From assembly GCA_021816165.1 (NCBI GenBank), contig JAKAYZ010000105.1, forward strand, positions 1 to 7,165: DNA of 7,165 nucleotides, read 5' to 3'. A model generated the notes under the pieces. It made no database searches. It was not told the origin of the DNA and saw nothing but the letters and a program-made list of their open reading frames with translations. Every line of letters starts with the position of its first letter. The first letter of the stretch is position 1. Origin of the DNA: Planctomycetota bacterium (lineage in GTDB: Bacteria; Planctomycetota; Phycisphaerae; WQYP01). The position numbers and the translations under genes were made by a program. This document shows positions 1-6,937 of the stretch, piece by piece.

Positions 1-1621
1 CCGATCTACTGCGGTCCTTGCGGTTCACCCACCAGACAAAATTAATCAGTAATTTGTGGTACATGCGTTCCAAAAAGCCGAAATCACCCTGGCCATGGTG
101 GCGGCGTTTGTCCAGGTTGTAGATGCGCCAAACCGCCAAAGCCTGCACCGGCGGATTGACATCACCAAAGGCCCATTCATAAGCGGGCAACTGGCCGGAA
201 AGATTCTGGTAGCGCTCCGAGCAGATCAACTCCAGTTGCTGCTTGGCCATGGCCACATCCACATAACCGAGCGTCAGTGCGTGGAAGGCCCAGTCCCAGG
301 CGGCAAACCATGGGTATTCCCATTTGTCGGGCATGACGATGATGTCCCTGGATTCCAGATGCTTCCAGTGGGAATTGCGGCCGTGCAGACGAGACTCCGG
401 AGCCGGTGCACCAGTGTCGCCGCGCACCCAGCTACCCACATCATAGTTATAAAACTGTTTACTCCAAAGCAATCCGGCGAAGGCCCGTCTCTGGATCAGA
501 CGCATCTGCTCATCACAAACCTGCGGGAGCATGGTTGCATAAAAGGCGTCGGCCTCGGCAATGCGGGTCGTAAAAACGGCGTCGAAATTTTCGTAGGGCC
601 TGGGCCGGGCTTTCTCGGAAATTACCATTTGGATGGTATGACTGCCACCCGCAGCCAAGTGCAATTGGTAATGCAGAGCCGCTTTGGTACCAAAGCTTTC
701 CTGATGCACGGCGGCGGCGTCGTGACCGATCAGATAATCGTGGAAGGCATCTTTCACGGCGGGATGGGTATTGGGAGCATTGAAAAGTTTCTGGCGATTG
801 GTTTCGTTGAAGGTAAAAAGCGTTTCCACCGATTCTGTCCCATAAATATGGACAGTACCCAATTCCGGATGCTGGGCCACCAGCAGTGTTTCATCAGGCC
901 GGCCGGAGTCCCGGGCGCGGATGGCTGGCTCGGCTGCGGGGGTTTTTCCCCAGGCCCAGGTATTGCGAAACCACACGGTGGGCAATACATGCAGACTGGC
1001 CAATTGCAAAGACCTGTTGGTGATGGTGCAGCGAAACAAAATCGTGCCCGGATCAGCCTTGGCGTATTCAATTTGAATATCAAAAAAAGCGTTATCCGCG
1101 AAAACACCGGTATCGACAAGCTCATATTCCGGCTGGTCGGCACCGCGTCGGCGATTAATTTCCACCAGTTGGCGGTAGGGGAATTCGGCCAGCGGATAGC
1201 GGTAGACCATTTTCATGTAGGCATGGGAGGGAAGATTATCCAGATGAAACCAGTATTCTTTGACGTCTTCTCCATGATTGCCTTCTGCGTTGGTCAGGCC
1301 AAAAAAACGTTCCTTAAGAATAGGATCGCGGCCATTCCAAAAGGCCGGGGCAAAGCAGAGAATTTGTTTTTCGTCGGAAATGCCTGCGATACCGTCTTCG
1401 CTCCAGCGGTACGCCCGGCTGCGGGCCATATCATGGGAAAAATAATTCCACGCGTTACCATCGGGTGAATAATCTTCACGAACCGTACCCCAAGCCCGGT
1501 CCGAAAGATAAGGACCCCATTTGGCCCATAATTTGACCGAATCGGGAGAAGCCTGGCGCTGATGTTCAAGGGTGGTGGATACCGTTTGCGAGGCAGGGTT
1601 TTCTGGAGAAGATGGCTTCAT
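1..1621 (-). CDS. GH63/MGH1-like glucosidase, partial (C-terminus beyond window)
   Basis: The frame is open from an ATG at 1621 to the window edge: 540 residues, with the C-terminal part missing. I recognise the bacterial GH63-type 'glucosidase' family, usually close to 900 residues, with an (alpha/alpha)6-barrel like E. coli YgjK and Thermus mannosylglycerate hydrolase. The N-terminal region has the family-typical stretch WGTVREDYSPDGNAWNYF (44-61), then FWNGRDPILKERFFGLTN (94-111) and NHGEDVKEYWFHLDNLPSHAY (about 115-135). Residues 433-447 (KWEYPWFAAWDWAFH) begin the catalytic barrel; by family analogy D443 is the likely general acid. The partner Glu should lie in the missing part. The start is supported by AAGGAG at 1631-1636, 9 nt upstream. 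No signal peptide is seen, so it is probably cytoplasmic. It is last of the visible fba-ppk2-pgm cluster and has its own -10-like site. The substrate is uncertain: an alpha-glucoside, or a glucosyl/mannosylglycerate-type solute. Family confidence is high, substrate confidence low. Confidence 0.9.
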   Translation of the reverse strand, partial: MKPSSPENPASQTVSTTLEHQRQASPDSVKLWAKWGPYLSDRAWGTVREDYSPDGNAWNYFSHDMARSRAYRWSEDGIAGISDEKQILCFAPAFWNGRDPILKERFFGLTNAEGNHGEDVKEYWFHLDNLPSHAYMKMVYRYPLAEFPYRQLVEINRRRGADQPEYELVDTGVFADNAFFDIQIEYAKADPGTILFRCTITNRSLQLASLHVLPTVWFRNTWAWGKTPAAEPAIRARDSGRPDETLLVAQHPELGTVHIYGTESVETLFTFNETNRQKLFNAPNTHPAVKDAFHDYLIGHDAAAVHQESFGTKAALHYQLHLAAGGSHTIQMVISEKARPRPYENFDAVFTTRIAEADAFYATMLPQVCDEQMRLIQRRAFAGLLWSKQFYNYDVGSWVRGDTGAPAPESRLHGRNSHWKHLESRDIIVMPDKWEYPWFAAWDWAFHALTLGYVDVAMAKQQLELICSERYQNLSGQLPAYEWAFGDVNPPVQALAVWRIYNLDKRRHHGQGDFGFLERMYHKLLINFVWWVNRKDRSRS

Positions 1622-1694
1622 GGTCAAAGACTCCTTGGCTTATACACGGGCCACGCCCAATAGATATCCCGGTGAGGAAAGCCAGCCCAGCTTC

Positions 1695-1707
1695 CGCAGA
1701 TTATAGC
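1695..1707 (-). promoter_or_regulatory. -10-type element ahead of the glucosidase gene
   Basis: On the minus strand this reads GCTATAATCTGCG, with a perfect TATAAT at 1705-1700. It would start transcription near 1692 and give a leader of about 70 nt before the ATG at 1621. No convincing -35 is visible at 16-18 nt. The same 13-mer occurs ahead of pgm (3481-3493). The 175-nt gap from pgm is consistent with a separate promoter here. Confidence 0.5.
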
Positions 1708-1796
1708 GTCTTTTTTGCGGGAGGCATCGCACCAAATAAATTGGGCACTTCCGGCGCCATGGTCGCTACAGGTTCTCTGGTGGCGGCCCCCACAAC

Positions 1797-3437
1797 TCAA
1801 GTCAAGGCGGCTTTCACCAATTCTCTGGCCTCCTGCAGGATACGGTCCAAGTGGGTTTCGTCGAGCAGGCTTTCAGCATAAATTTTATACAGCGATTCGG
1901 TGCCCGAGGGCCGGGCGGCAAACCAGCCGTTGGCCGTTACCACCTTAAGTCCACCAATCGGAGCGTGGTTGCCGGGAGCGGCGGTCATAACCTCCAGAAT
2001 GGCTTCTCCGGCCAGCGTGGTGTGGCGCACTGCGGCGGGGCTAAGCCTTTTGAGAATGTCTTTTTCCCGCGGCGTGGCGGGTTGATCTTCGCGCCGATAG
2101 CTGGATCGACCAAATTCTTTTTCAATCTGGGCATAATGTTGGCCGGGATCCTGGCCGGTGCGGGCGGTGATTTCACAGGCCAGCAGCCCCATGACCGGCC
2201 CGTCTTTGTCGGTGGTCCAGACTTTGCCATCGCGTCGCAGCAGCGTGGCACCCGCGGATTCTTCGCCGACAAAGCCCAGCGTGCCGGCGGCCAGGCCGTC
2301 CACAAACCATTTGAAGCCCACGGGCACCTCCCACACTTTGCGCCCCACGCTTCTGGACACCCGATCGATAATACTGCTGCTGACCAGGGTTTTGCCGATC
2401 ATGGCCGTGCCGGGCCACTTGGGCCGCCCGGTAAAAAGATACCGTACCGCCACCGCCAGATTATGATTCGGCGGCAGCAGTCCGACGGAAGGTGCGACAA
2501 TGCCATGTCGATCGGCATCGGTATCTGTACCAAAGGTGATTTGATACTGATCCTTAAGGGCCACCAGACCGGCCATGGCATAAGGGCTGGAGCAATCCAT
2601 GCGAATCTGGCCGTCATGGTCCACCCGCATAAAGCGGAAGGTAAAATCGACCTCCGGATGAATCACCGTCAGATTCAGTTGGTAACGTTCACGCACGATA
2701 TCCCACAAATGCACGGCCGCCCCACCCAGCGGATCGGCGGCAATTCGCAGCCCGGACGAACGTATCACATCCATATCAATGACGGAGCTTAAATCATCCA
2801 CATATGGCCGCAGCAGATTCTGCTGATGCGTGGTACCCGCGGCCGCGGCTTTTTGGTAAGCCATGCGTTTCACATCGCGATTGCCGGCCTGCAAAATGGC
2901 ATTGGCCCGGTCCTGCACCCATTGGGTGATATCGACATCCGCGGGTCCGCCGGTGGGCGGATTGTATTTGAAGCCGCCATCACGCGGCGGATTATGCGAC
3001 GGGGTAACGGCAATGCCGTCCGCATAACCCGCCGCGCGGCCACGGTTGTACGCAAGAATGGCATGAGAGAGAACGGGCACCGGAGTGAATTCACCTCCCT
3101 CGGCGATCACCACCTCTACGTGGTTGGCGGCCAGAACTTCCAAAGCGGTATCGTGGGCGGCGGTATCCACGGCATGCGTATCTTTGGCCAGAAATAACGG
3201 GCCATCAATGGCCTGGCTTCGCCGATATTCGCAGATTGCCTGGGTGATCGCCAGCACATGAGCTTCGGTAAAAGAGCCATCTTCCGGCGTGCCGCGGTGG
3301 CCGCTGGTGCCAAAGGTAACCAGTTGGCGCGCATCCGAAAGATCCGGCTGACGCTGGAAATATTCCCGCGTTAGACGCTGTGGATCAATAAGGATATCAG
3401 TGGGAGGCGGTTGGCCTGCCAACGGAGAGGTACTCAT
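1797..3437 (-). CDS. pgm: Phosphoglucomutase (alpha-D-glucose phosphate-specific)
   Basis: Interconverts glucose-1-phosphate and glucose-6-phosphate in the cytosol, linking glycogen/glucan metabolism to glycolysis. From the ATG at 3437 the product is 546 residues, the length of E. coli Pgm, and similar to it from the N-terminus. All four family loops are visible: FGTSGHRG (42-49); the phosphoserine loop TPSHNPP with S147; the metal loop GTDTDADRHG (D305, D307, D309); the sugar loop GEESAG (391-396); and the phosphate loop RPSGTES (509-515). The frame continues 31 codons upstream to 3530, but that extension overlaps the ppk2 end and is unlike the family. GGAG at 3447-3450, 9 nt before the ATG, supports the shorter start. 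It lies 49 nt downstream of ppk2, with a -10-like site over the ppk2 stop. No key residue is missing. Confidence 0.97.
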   Translation of the reverse strand: MSTSPLAGQPPPTDILIDPQRLTREYFQRQPDLSDARQLVTFGTSGHRGTPEDGSFTEAHVLAITQAICEYRRSQAIDGPLFLAKDTHAVDTAAHDTALEVLAANHVEVVIAEGGEFTPVPVLSHAILAYNRGRAAGYADGIAVTPSHNPPRDGGFKYNPPTGGPADVDITQWVQDRANAILQAGNRDVKRMAYQKAAAAGTTHQQNLLRPYVDDLSSVIDMDVIRSSGLRIAADPLGGAAVHLWDIVRERYQLNLTVIHPEVDFTFRFMRVDHDGQIRMDCSSPYAMAGLVALKDQYQITFGTDTDADRHGIVAPSVGLLPPNHNLAVAVRYLFTGRPKWPGTAMIGKTLVSSSIIDRVSRSVGRKVWEVPVGFKWFVDGLAAGTLGFVGEESAGATLLRRDGKVWTTDKDGPVMGLLACEITARTGQDPGQHYAQIEKEFGRSSYRREDQPATPREKDILKRLSPAAVRHTTLAGEAILEVMTAAPGNHAPIGGLKVVTANGWFAARPSGTESLYKIYAESLLDETHLDRILQEARELVKAALT

Positions 3438-3480
3438 GGGTTTGAACTCCAATGAAAAATGCCGGGCCGACCGCTTTCGG

Positions 3481-3493
3481 CGCAGATTATAGC
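3481..3493 (-). promoter_or_regulatory. -10-type element ahead of pgm, overlapping the ppk2 stop codon
   Basis: The minus strand reads GCTATAATCTGCG, with TATAAT at 3491-3486. The TAA inside TATAAT is the ppk2 stop codon. The predicted start of transcription is near 3478, about 40 nt before the pgm ATG. No good -35 is seen. Identity to the 13-mer ahead of the glucosidase raises the chance that it is a real internal promoter, but it could be coincidence. Confidence 0.45.
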
Positions 3494-4317
3494 CTGGCCG
3501 CAGTGTGATATTCCCGCCGGATATGTTCAATATCCACCGTGGGCTTCGGAAACTTCATATGCAGCGATTCCAGGTGCTGCACCACAATGCGGGCCACAGC
3601 CAAATTGCGGAACCACTTATGATCGGACGGAATCACGTACCATGGCGCACCGGTGGTGCTGCAACGGCCAAGGGCATCCTCATAAGCCGCGATATAATCA
3701 TCCCAGAAGAGCCTTTCTTTATAGTCCGCCTCGCTGATTTTCCATTGTTTGGCGGGGTCATCCAGGCGTTGGTGAAAGCGTTTGAGTTGCTGGGCCTTGG
3801 AGATGTGCAGGAAAAACTTGATGATATGCACATCCGCCGCGATTAATTCATTTTCAAAAGCGTTGATGGCCTCATAGCGCCGGGACCAGACCTTTTCAGG
3901 CACCAGGTTATGCACGCGCGCAATGAGCACATCTTCATAATGAGAGCGGTTAAAAATGACGACTTCGCCCTGCCGCGGCGCGGCACGATGCACCCGCCAC
4001 AAAAAATCGTGGCTTAACTCCTCCGCCGAGGGCTGCTTAAACCCCACCACCCGGCACCCCTGCGGATTCATGGCGCCAAGCACATGATTGATGGTGCCAT
4101 CCTTGCCCCCGGCATCCATTCCCTGCAAGCAGATCAACAACGACCGGCGGCGATCCGCATACAGCAACTCCTGCAAATCCCATAGCCGCTGGCGGTAATG
4201 TTCGATTTCATCGGCAGCCTGTTTATGATGCTTGTGGTCCCCAGTATCAGCAGGATCCATCCGCGATAGCCGGACCCTGCTGCCTGGCTTCACCCGGAAA
4301 CGCTTTTGATAATCCAT
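3487..4317 (-). CDS. ppk2: Polyphosphate kinase 2 family (polyP:nucleotide phosphotransferase)
   Basis: PPK2-family enzyme that transfers phosphate between polyphosphate and nucleotides (AMP/ADP to ADP/ATP, or the reverse) in the cytosol. The product is 276 residues, matching the short single-domain PPK2 type. Walker A is at 66-74 (GMDAGGKDG; many relatives have GMDAAGKDG, so A-to-G at 70 is a mild variation). Walker B is at 121-130 (IFNRSHYEDV). The basic lid region is about 177-240 (KRFHQRLDDPAKQW, then the family-typical PWYVIPSDHKWFRNL). The frame can extend 6 codons to a GTG at 4335, but that has no Shine-Dalgarno, whereas the ATG at 4317 has GGGGA 7 nt upstream. It lies 39 nt after the aldolase stop and is probably cotranscribed with it. 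I would not assign AMP versus ADP preference (class I/II/III) without alignment. Confidence 0.95.
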   Translation of the reverse strand: MDYQKRFRVKPGSRVRLSRMDPADTGDHKHHKQAADEIEHYRQRLWDLQELLYADRRRSLLICLQGMDAGGKDGTINHVLGAMNPQGCRVVGFKQPSAEELSHDFLWRVHRAAPRQGEVVIFNRSHYEDVLIARVHNLVPEKVWSRRYEAINAFENELIAADVHIIKFFLHISKAQQLKRFHQRLDDPAKQWKISEADYKERLFWDDYIAAYEDALGRCSTTGAPWYVIPSDHKWFRNLAVARIVVQHLESLHMKFPKPTVDIEHIRREYHTAARL

Positions 4318-4356
4318 ACGTATATCCCCATTCACACGTGCCGTCGCGCTTGATTC

Positions 4357-5391
4357 TTAACTTTGACCGGACTGCTTTTCCATGGCGGCGTTGTATGCAC
4401 CACGGCGGGCGGCACTGTTGCAAGCCGCCCGGTGATGCAACGCCCGCTGGGCCACGGTTATATTGGCCGGATCCCCTCTCCATAATTCCAGAGCGGGCTG
4501 CTGGATCGCCCGGGAATACGAAAAGGTCAAGGCCCAGGGCAACCGTCCCTTGAAACGCACATTCATGGCGTTCAAACGCTGCGACGCCAATTCCGCGGAT
4601 TGACCTCCGGACAAAAACGCCACGCCCGGCAAAATGGCGGGAACATGCCCCAGCAGACACGTAACGGTGACATCCGCCACACGCTCTACATGGTCCTGCT
4701 GCGGACACTGTTTGCCGGGCAATACCATGTTGGGCTTAAGGATAACTCCGCGCAAATCCACCCGCATCTGATAAAGCTGATGAAACAGCGCGTGCTGCGA
4801 TTTTTCCGTTGCGGCCAGGCATTGCTCCAAGGTGTGGCTGCCATCCATAAGCACCTCCGGTTCCACAATCGGCACCAGCCCGGCTTCCTGGCAAAGCGCC
4901 GCATAGCGGGCCAACGCGTGCGCATTGGCCTCTATACAACCCCAGGTGGGAAGACCATCACCCACGGTGATCACGGCCCGCCATTTGGCAAATCGCGCCC
5001 CCATGGCGGCATATTCAGCCAGACGCGGACGCAAGCCATCCAATCCTTCGGTAACTTTCTCACCGGGAAAGCCGGCCATATCCCTGGCCCCCATATCCAC
5101 CTTGATACCGGGAATAATGCCCGCCTTCTTCAGAGCATCGGCAAAGGAAATACCGGCGTTGGTCTGCTGGCGCAATGTTTCATCAAAGAGGATGGCTCCG
5201 CTGATGAAATCTCCCAGTCCCGGCGTGGTGACAATCAGATCGCGATAAGCCCGTCGGGCTTCCGGCGTTTGAGCAATACCAAGCACCGCGAAGCGCTTGT
5301 TGCAGGTGGGGTTGCTTTCGTCCATGGCCAGCAGCCCCTTGCCGTCGGTCATCAGAGTGCGGGCGGTATCTATAAGTTGCGTCACATTCAT
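4357..5391 (-). CDS. Class I fructose-bisphosphate aldolase
   Basis: Reversibly cleaves fructose-1,6-bisphosphate to DHAP and glyceraldehyde-3-phosphate by Schiff-base chemistry, a glycolysis/gluconeogenesis step in the cytosol. The 344 residues match the vertebrate-type class I family. Visible signatures are GKGLLAMDES (17-26); KVDMG (97-101); the FAKWR segment (134-138); VEPEVLMDG (176-184); ILKPNMV, where K219 is the Schiff-base lysine; the phosphate loop SGGQS (261-265); and FSYSRA (290-295). The ATG at 5391 is preceded by AAGGA at 5399-5403, 7 nt away. It is the first gene of the minus-strand cluster, about 100 nt downstream of a predicted sigma70 promoter. Gene names vary for this class (fba, fda, cbbA), so I give none. 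It is distinct from the zinc-dependent class II enzyme and from the DhnA/FbaB type. Confidence 0.96.
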   Translation of the reverse strand: MNVTQLIDTARTLMTDGKGLLAMDESNPTCNKRFAVLGIAQTPEARRAYRDLIVTTPGLGDFISGAILFDETLRQQTNAGISFADALKKAGIIPGIKVDMGARDMAGFPGEKVTEGLDGLRPRLAEYAAMGARFAKWRAVITVGDGLPTWGCIEANAHALARYAALCQEAGLVPIVEPEVLMDGSHTLEQCLAATEKSQHALFHQLYQMRVDLRGVILKPNMVLPGKQCPQQDHVERVADVTVTCLLGHVPAILPGVAFLSGGQSAELASQRLNAMNVRFKGRLPWALTFSYSRAIQQPALELWRGDPANITVAQRALHHRAACNSAARRGAYNAAMEKQSGQS

Positions 5392-5499
5392 GGGTTTTTC
5401 CTTTCCGATATTGGCGCTACATGGCCAAGCCGAGCACCCGGGCGGTTGGACTCTTTGGCCACCGCTACCGTTGTAGCCGCCATTAGCCCCGACGTACTT

Positions 5500-5527
5500 A
5501 TTATAGGGCAGTGTTCAGAAGGTCCAA
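5500..5527 (-). promoter_or_regulatory. Sigma70-type promoter for the aldolase-led cluster
   Basis: On the minus strand, -35 TTGGAC (5527-5522), a 16-nt spacer and a perfect -10 TATAAT (5505-5500). Transcription would start near 5493, giving a leader of about 100 nt before the aldolase ATG. It faces away from the rnpA promoter in the same 273-nt divergent region (5392-5664), in which I see no gene and in particular no rpmH. Confidence 0.6.
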
Positions 5528-5597
5528 GGATGGCCGGTGGAATGCGGCTTGTTTTGGCCGCAAAGCGTTAAGCCGCAACCGAATCCGTTGGTCTTCA

Positions 5598-5627
5598 TTG
5601 CCAGCCCCGCACAGGGCAAGTTATAGT
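5598..5627 (+). promoter_or_regulatory. Sigma70-type promoter for rnpA-yidD
   Basis: -35 TTGCCA (5598-5603), an 18-nt spacer and -10 TATAGT (5622-5627); each hexamer is one base off consensus. The predicted start is near 5634, about 30 nt ahead of the rnpA ATG, leaving room only for its Shine-Dalgarno. Confidence 0.55.
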
Positions 5628-5664
5628 GATGGCATAAACACGGGCAGGCCGGTCGAGGTATACC

Positions 5665-6039
5665 ATGGAAAACCAGCAGCCACCGCCCACCGTTGCAAAG
5701 AACCACCGAAAAGCCCTGACGTTAAAGAGAGACCAGCGGTTAGGGGGCAAGCGAACGGTGGATCAGGTATTTCGCACGGGTCGGCGGCGCACGCACCACC
5801 CCATCATGGCCTGTTGCCAGCGGCGCGTGGACAACGGGCGGACGCGCATCGCGATCTCAGTTTCTAAAAAATGCGGGAGTGCGACACAGAGAAATGCCAT
5901 TCGCCGCCGCATTCGAGAAGGGCACCGTCTGATGCAACATGAGCTGCCGCCCGGCGTCGACGCCTTGCTGGTCGTACGTCCCCATCGCCGATTAACGGTG
6001 GTACAATACCAGCAGATATTGCGCTGCCTATTGAGGTAA
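5665..6039 (+). CDS. rnpA: Ribonuclease P protein component
   Basis: Small basic protein subunit of RNase P, which helps the catalytic RNA bind and cleave the 5' leader of pre-tRNAs. The product is 124 residues. The family core starts near residue 19 with LTLKRDQRL, followed by VDQVFRTG (32-39), RIAISVSKK (61-69) and the RNR signature QRNAIRRRIREGHR (75-88), then the strand DALLVVRP (99-106). An 18-residue Gln/Pro-rich N-terminal extension precedes the core. GAGG at 5655-5658, 6 nt before the ATG, supports this start. The stop TAA abuts the yidD ATG, so the two are probably translationally coupled. Unusually, rpmH, the normal upstream partner, is not present. Confidence 0.93.
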   Translation: MENQQPPPTVAKNHRKALTLKRDQRLGGKRTVDQVFRTGRRRTHHPIMACCQRRVDNGRTRIAISVSKKCGSATQRNAIRRRIREGHRLMQHELPPGVDALLVVRPHRRLTVVQYQQILRCLLR

Positions 6040-6300
6040 ATGAACTTGCGCAGGATATTTGCATCCCTTTTTCTGATGCTGATCCGACTGTATCAGGTGA
6101 CACTTTCACCATTTTTGGGCGGGCACTGCCGCTATCAACCCACGTGCAGCAACTACGGTCTGGAAGCCATCAAAACTTATGGACCGTGGCGTGGCGGATG
6201 GATGGCTCGTTGGCGCATTGCCCGATGCCATCCCTTTGTCAAGGGCGGTTACGATCCGGTTCCACCGCCTCCCCTGAAGCGCAGGGAGGATTACCGGTAA
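6040..6300 (+). CDS. yidD: Membrane protein insertion efficiency factor YidD
   Basis: Small inner-membrane-associated protein thought to assist YidC-dependent insertion of membrane proteins. The product is 86 residues, the usual size. An amphipathic/hydrophobic N-terminus (about 5-25, [20 protein letters not shown]) is followed by the diagnostic block [21 protein letters not shown] (28-48) and [14 protein letters not shown] (62-75), with cysteines at 30, 36 and 63. The ATG directly follows the rnpA stop; the only Shine-Dalgarno is GAGG at 6033-6036, just 3 nt away inside the rnpA end, which suggests coupled translation. The usual downstream yidC is not here: the next gene is an OsmC-like protein. 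Confidence 0.94.
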   Translation: MNLRRIFASLFLMLIRLYQVTLSPFLGGHCRYQPTCSNYGLEAIKTYGPWRGGWMARWRIARCHPFVKGGYDPVPPPPLKRREDYR

Positions 6301-6327
6301 AGTGAGAGTGGATATTTTCGCGACAGG

Positions 6328-6341
6328 GCATAAAATCTGCC
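6328..6341 (+). promoter_or_regulatory. Possible -10 element ahead of the OsmC-family gene
   Basis: Reads GCATAAAATCTGCC, with TAAAAT at 6331-6336, about 33 nt before the ATG at 6369. TAAAATCTGC matches the minus-strand elements ahead of pgm and the glucosidase (TATAATCTGC) at 9 of 10 bases. The -35 position (GTGGAT, 6308-6313, 17-nt spacer) is poor. It could allow the OsmC gene to be expressed apart from rnpA-yidD. Confidence 0.35.
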
Positions 6342-6368
6342 AGGTCGGCATTGTTGGAGTATTTTTAA

Positions 6369-6764
6369 ATGACTACGTTTACTTTGAAGCAGGTGGGTAA
6401 CTTTGCCATTGATGTGGAGTACGAGAGTTGGAAATTGCGCATTGACCTGATGCCGGGCCAGGGCGGCGGCGGCACAGGACCCGGTCCCACGGATCTGGTG
6501 CCCATTGCCTTGGGGGCCTGTGAGATGATGCTGGCCCTGCTGACAGCCAAGAAGCACGGCCATCCGCTGACCGATGTGGAAGCCACCGTTACCAAACAGT
6601 ACGCTAAAGATCCATCTCGTTTGGGGGACATGCAGGTGGTGCTGAAAAATGTATGCAGCAAACTGCCGCCGGAACTCCATGATCGCGTGCGTGCGGCCGT
6701 GGAAACCTGCCCGGTGCTGCAAACGCTCAAACATCCACCAGCAGTAGAAACACAAATAATGTAA
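6369..6764 (+). CDS. OsmC/Ohr family protein (putative thiol peroxidase)
   Basis: OsmC/Ohr-family proteins are homodimeric and many reduce organic hydroperoxides through a pair of cysteines. The product is 131 residues, the usual size. The first half has a Gly-rich turn (GQGGGGTGPGPTDL, 30-43) leading into the helix PIALGACEMMLALLTAKKHG with C51. The second cysteine, C114, lies in VETCPVLQTL (111-120). Both family cysteines are therefore present and peroxidase chemistry is plausible, although many OsmC-like proteins have no tested activity. C96 is extra. Relatives often have CPVHRTL; here Leu replaces His. GGAG at 6356-6359, 9 nt upstream, supports the ATG. It lies 68 nt after yidD and is followed by a structured non-coding stretch. 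I cannot tell OsmC from other subfamilies by eye. Confidence 0.88.
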   Translation: MTTFTLKQVGNFAIDVEYESWKLRIDLMPGQGGGGTGPGPTDLVPIALGACEMMLALLTAKKHGHPLTDVEATVTKQYAKDPSRLGDMQVVLKNVCSKLPPELHDRVRAAVETCPVLQTLKHPPAVETQIM

Positions 6765-6846
6765 GCGTGCGGTTACACCCCCAACACGGGCAATTCGCAG
6801 CGGCTACAACTGGCGCCGGATGCACCCAGCGCACCGCACGCTGGTG
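6764..6846 (+). other. Inverted repeat directly after the OsmC gene, with a competing hairpin
   Basis: AGCGTGCGGT (6764-6773) is the exact reverse complement of ACCGCACGCT (6833-6842), with 59 nt between. The right arm can instead take part in a tighter hairpin: CCAGCG (6826-6831) with CGCTGG (6839-6844), loop of 7, extendable to 6823/6846 with one bulge. The repeat begins at the last base of the OsmC stop codon. No T-run follows, so it is not a standard intrinsic terminator. It may be an RNA 3' end structure. Confidence 0.5.
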
Positions 6847-6889
6847 TTTGGTGCTGCGTTTGCAACCCATGGGCCTGCCACACTGACAC

Positions 6890-6906
6890 CCGCATCAACT
6901 ATGCGG
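6890..6906 (+). other. Small hairpin
   Basis: CCGCAT (6890-6895) pairs perfectly with ATGCGG (6901-6906) around the loop CAACT. It is followed by CAAAAGC rather than a T-run, so it is unlikely to terminate transcription on the plus strand. It can be enclosed by GGCCTG (6872-6877) pairing with CAGGCC (6939-6944). Confidence 0.4.
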
Positions 6907-6937
6907 CAAAAGCAGCGTGACCTGTTATCGTTCGACC

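Noticed and set aside
56..1468. 470-codon plus-strand open frame
   Set aside because: It lies opposite the clearly recognisable GH63-like glucosidase in codon-aligned antisense register. It has no domain I recognise and is explained by rare TTA/CTA/TCA codons on the sense strand.
1851..2792. 313-codon plus-strand open frame
   Set aside because: It is antisense to pgm in the same aligned register, with a composition typical of a shadow and no recognisable family.
3456..3486. Possible intrinsic terminator between ppk2 and pgm (GCCG/CGGC stem followed by T's on the minus strand)
   Set aside because: The stem is only 4 bp with an 8-nt loop, and the T-run is not adjacent, so it is too weak to call.
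3438..3530. 31-codon N-terminal extension of Pgm
   Set aside because: It overlaps the ppk2 end, lacks family similarity and has a worse ribosome site than the ATG at 3437, which gives the standard 546 residues.
3693..3698. Plus-strand TATAAT inside ppk2
   Set aside because: It encodes the conserved DDYIA segment on the other strand, has no -35 and has no plus-strand gene downstream.
4600..5571. 323-codon plus-strand open frame running into the divergent promoter region
   Set aside because: Antisense to the aldolase. The short tail past 5391 does not resemble rpmH or any protein I know.
6765..6920. 51 open codons in frame after the OsmC stop, as a possible stop-codon readthrough extension
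   Set aside because: OsmC proteins end where this one does. An open run of this length is expected by chance at this G+C, and the DNA is better described as inverted-repeat structure.
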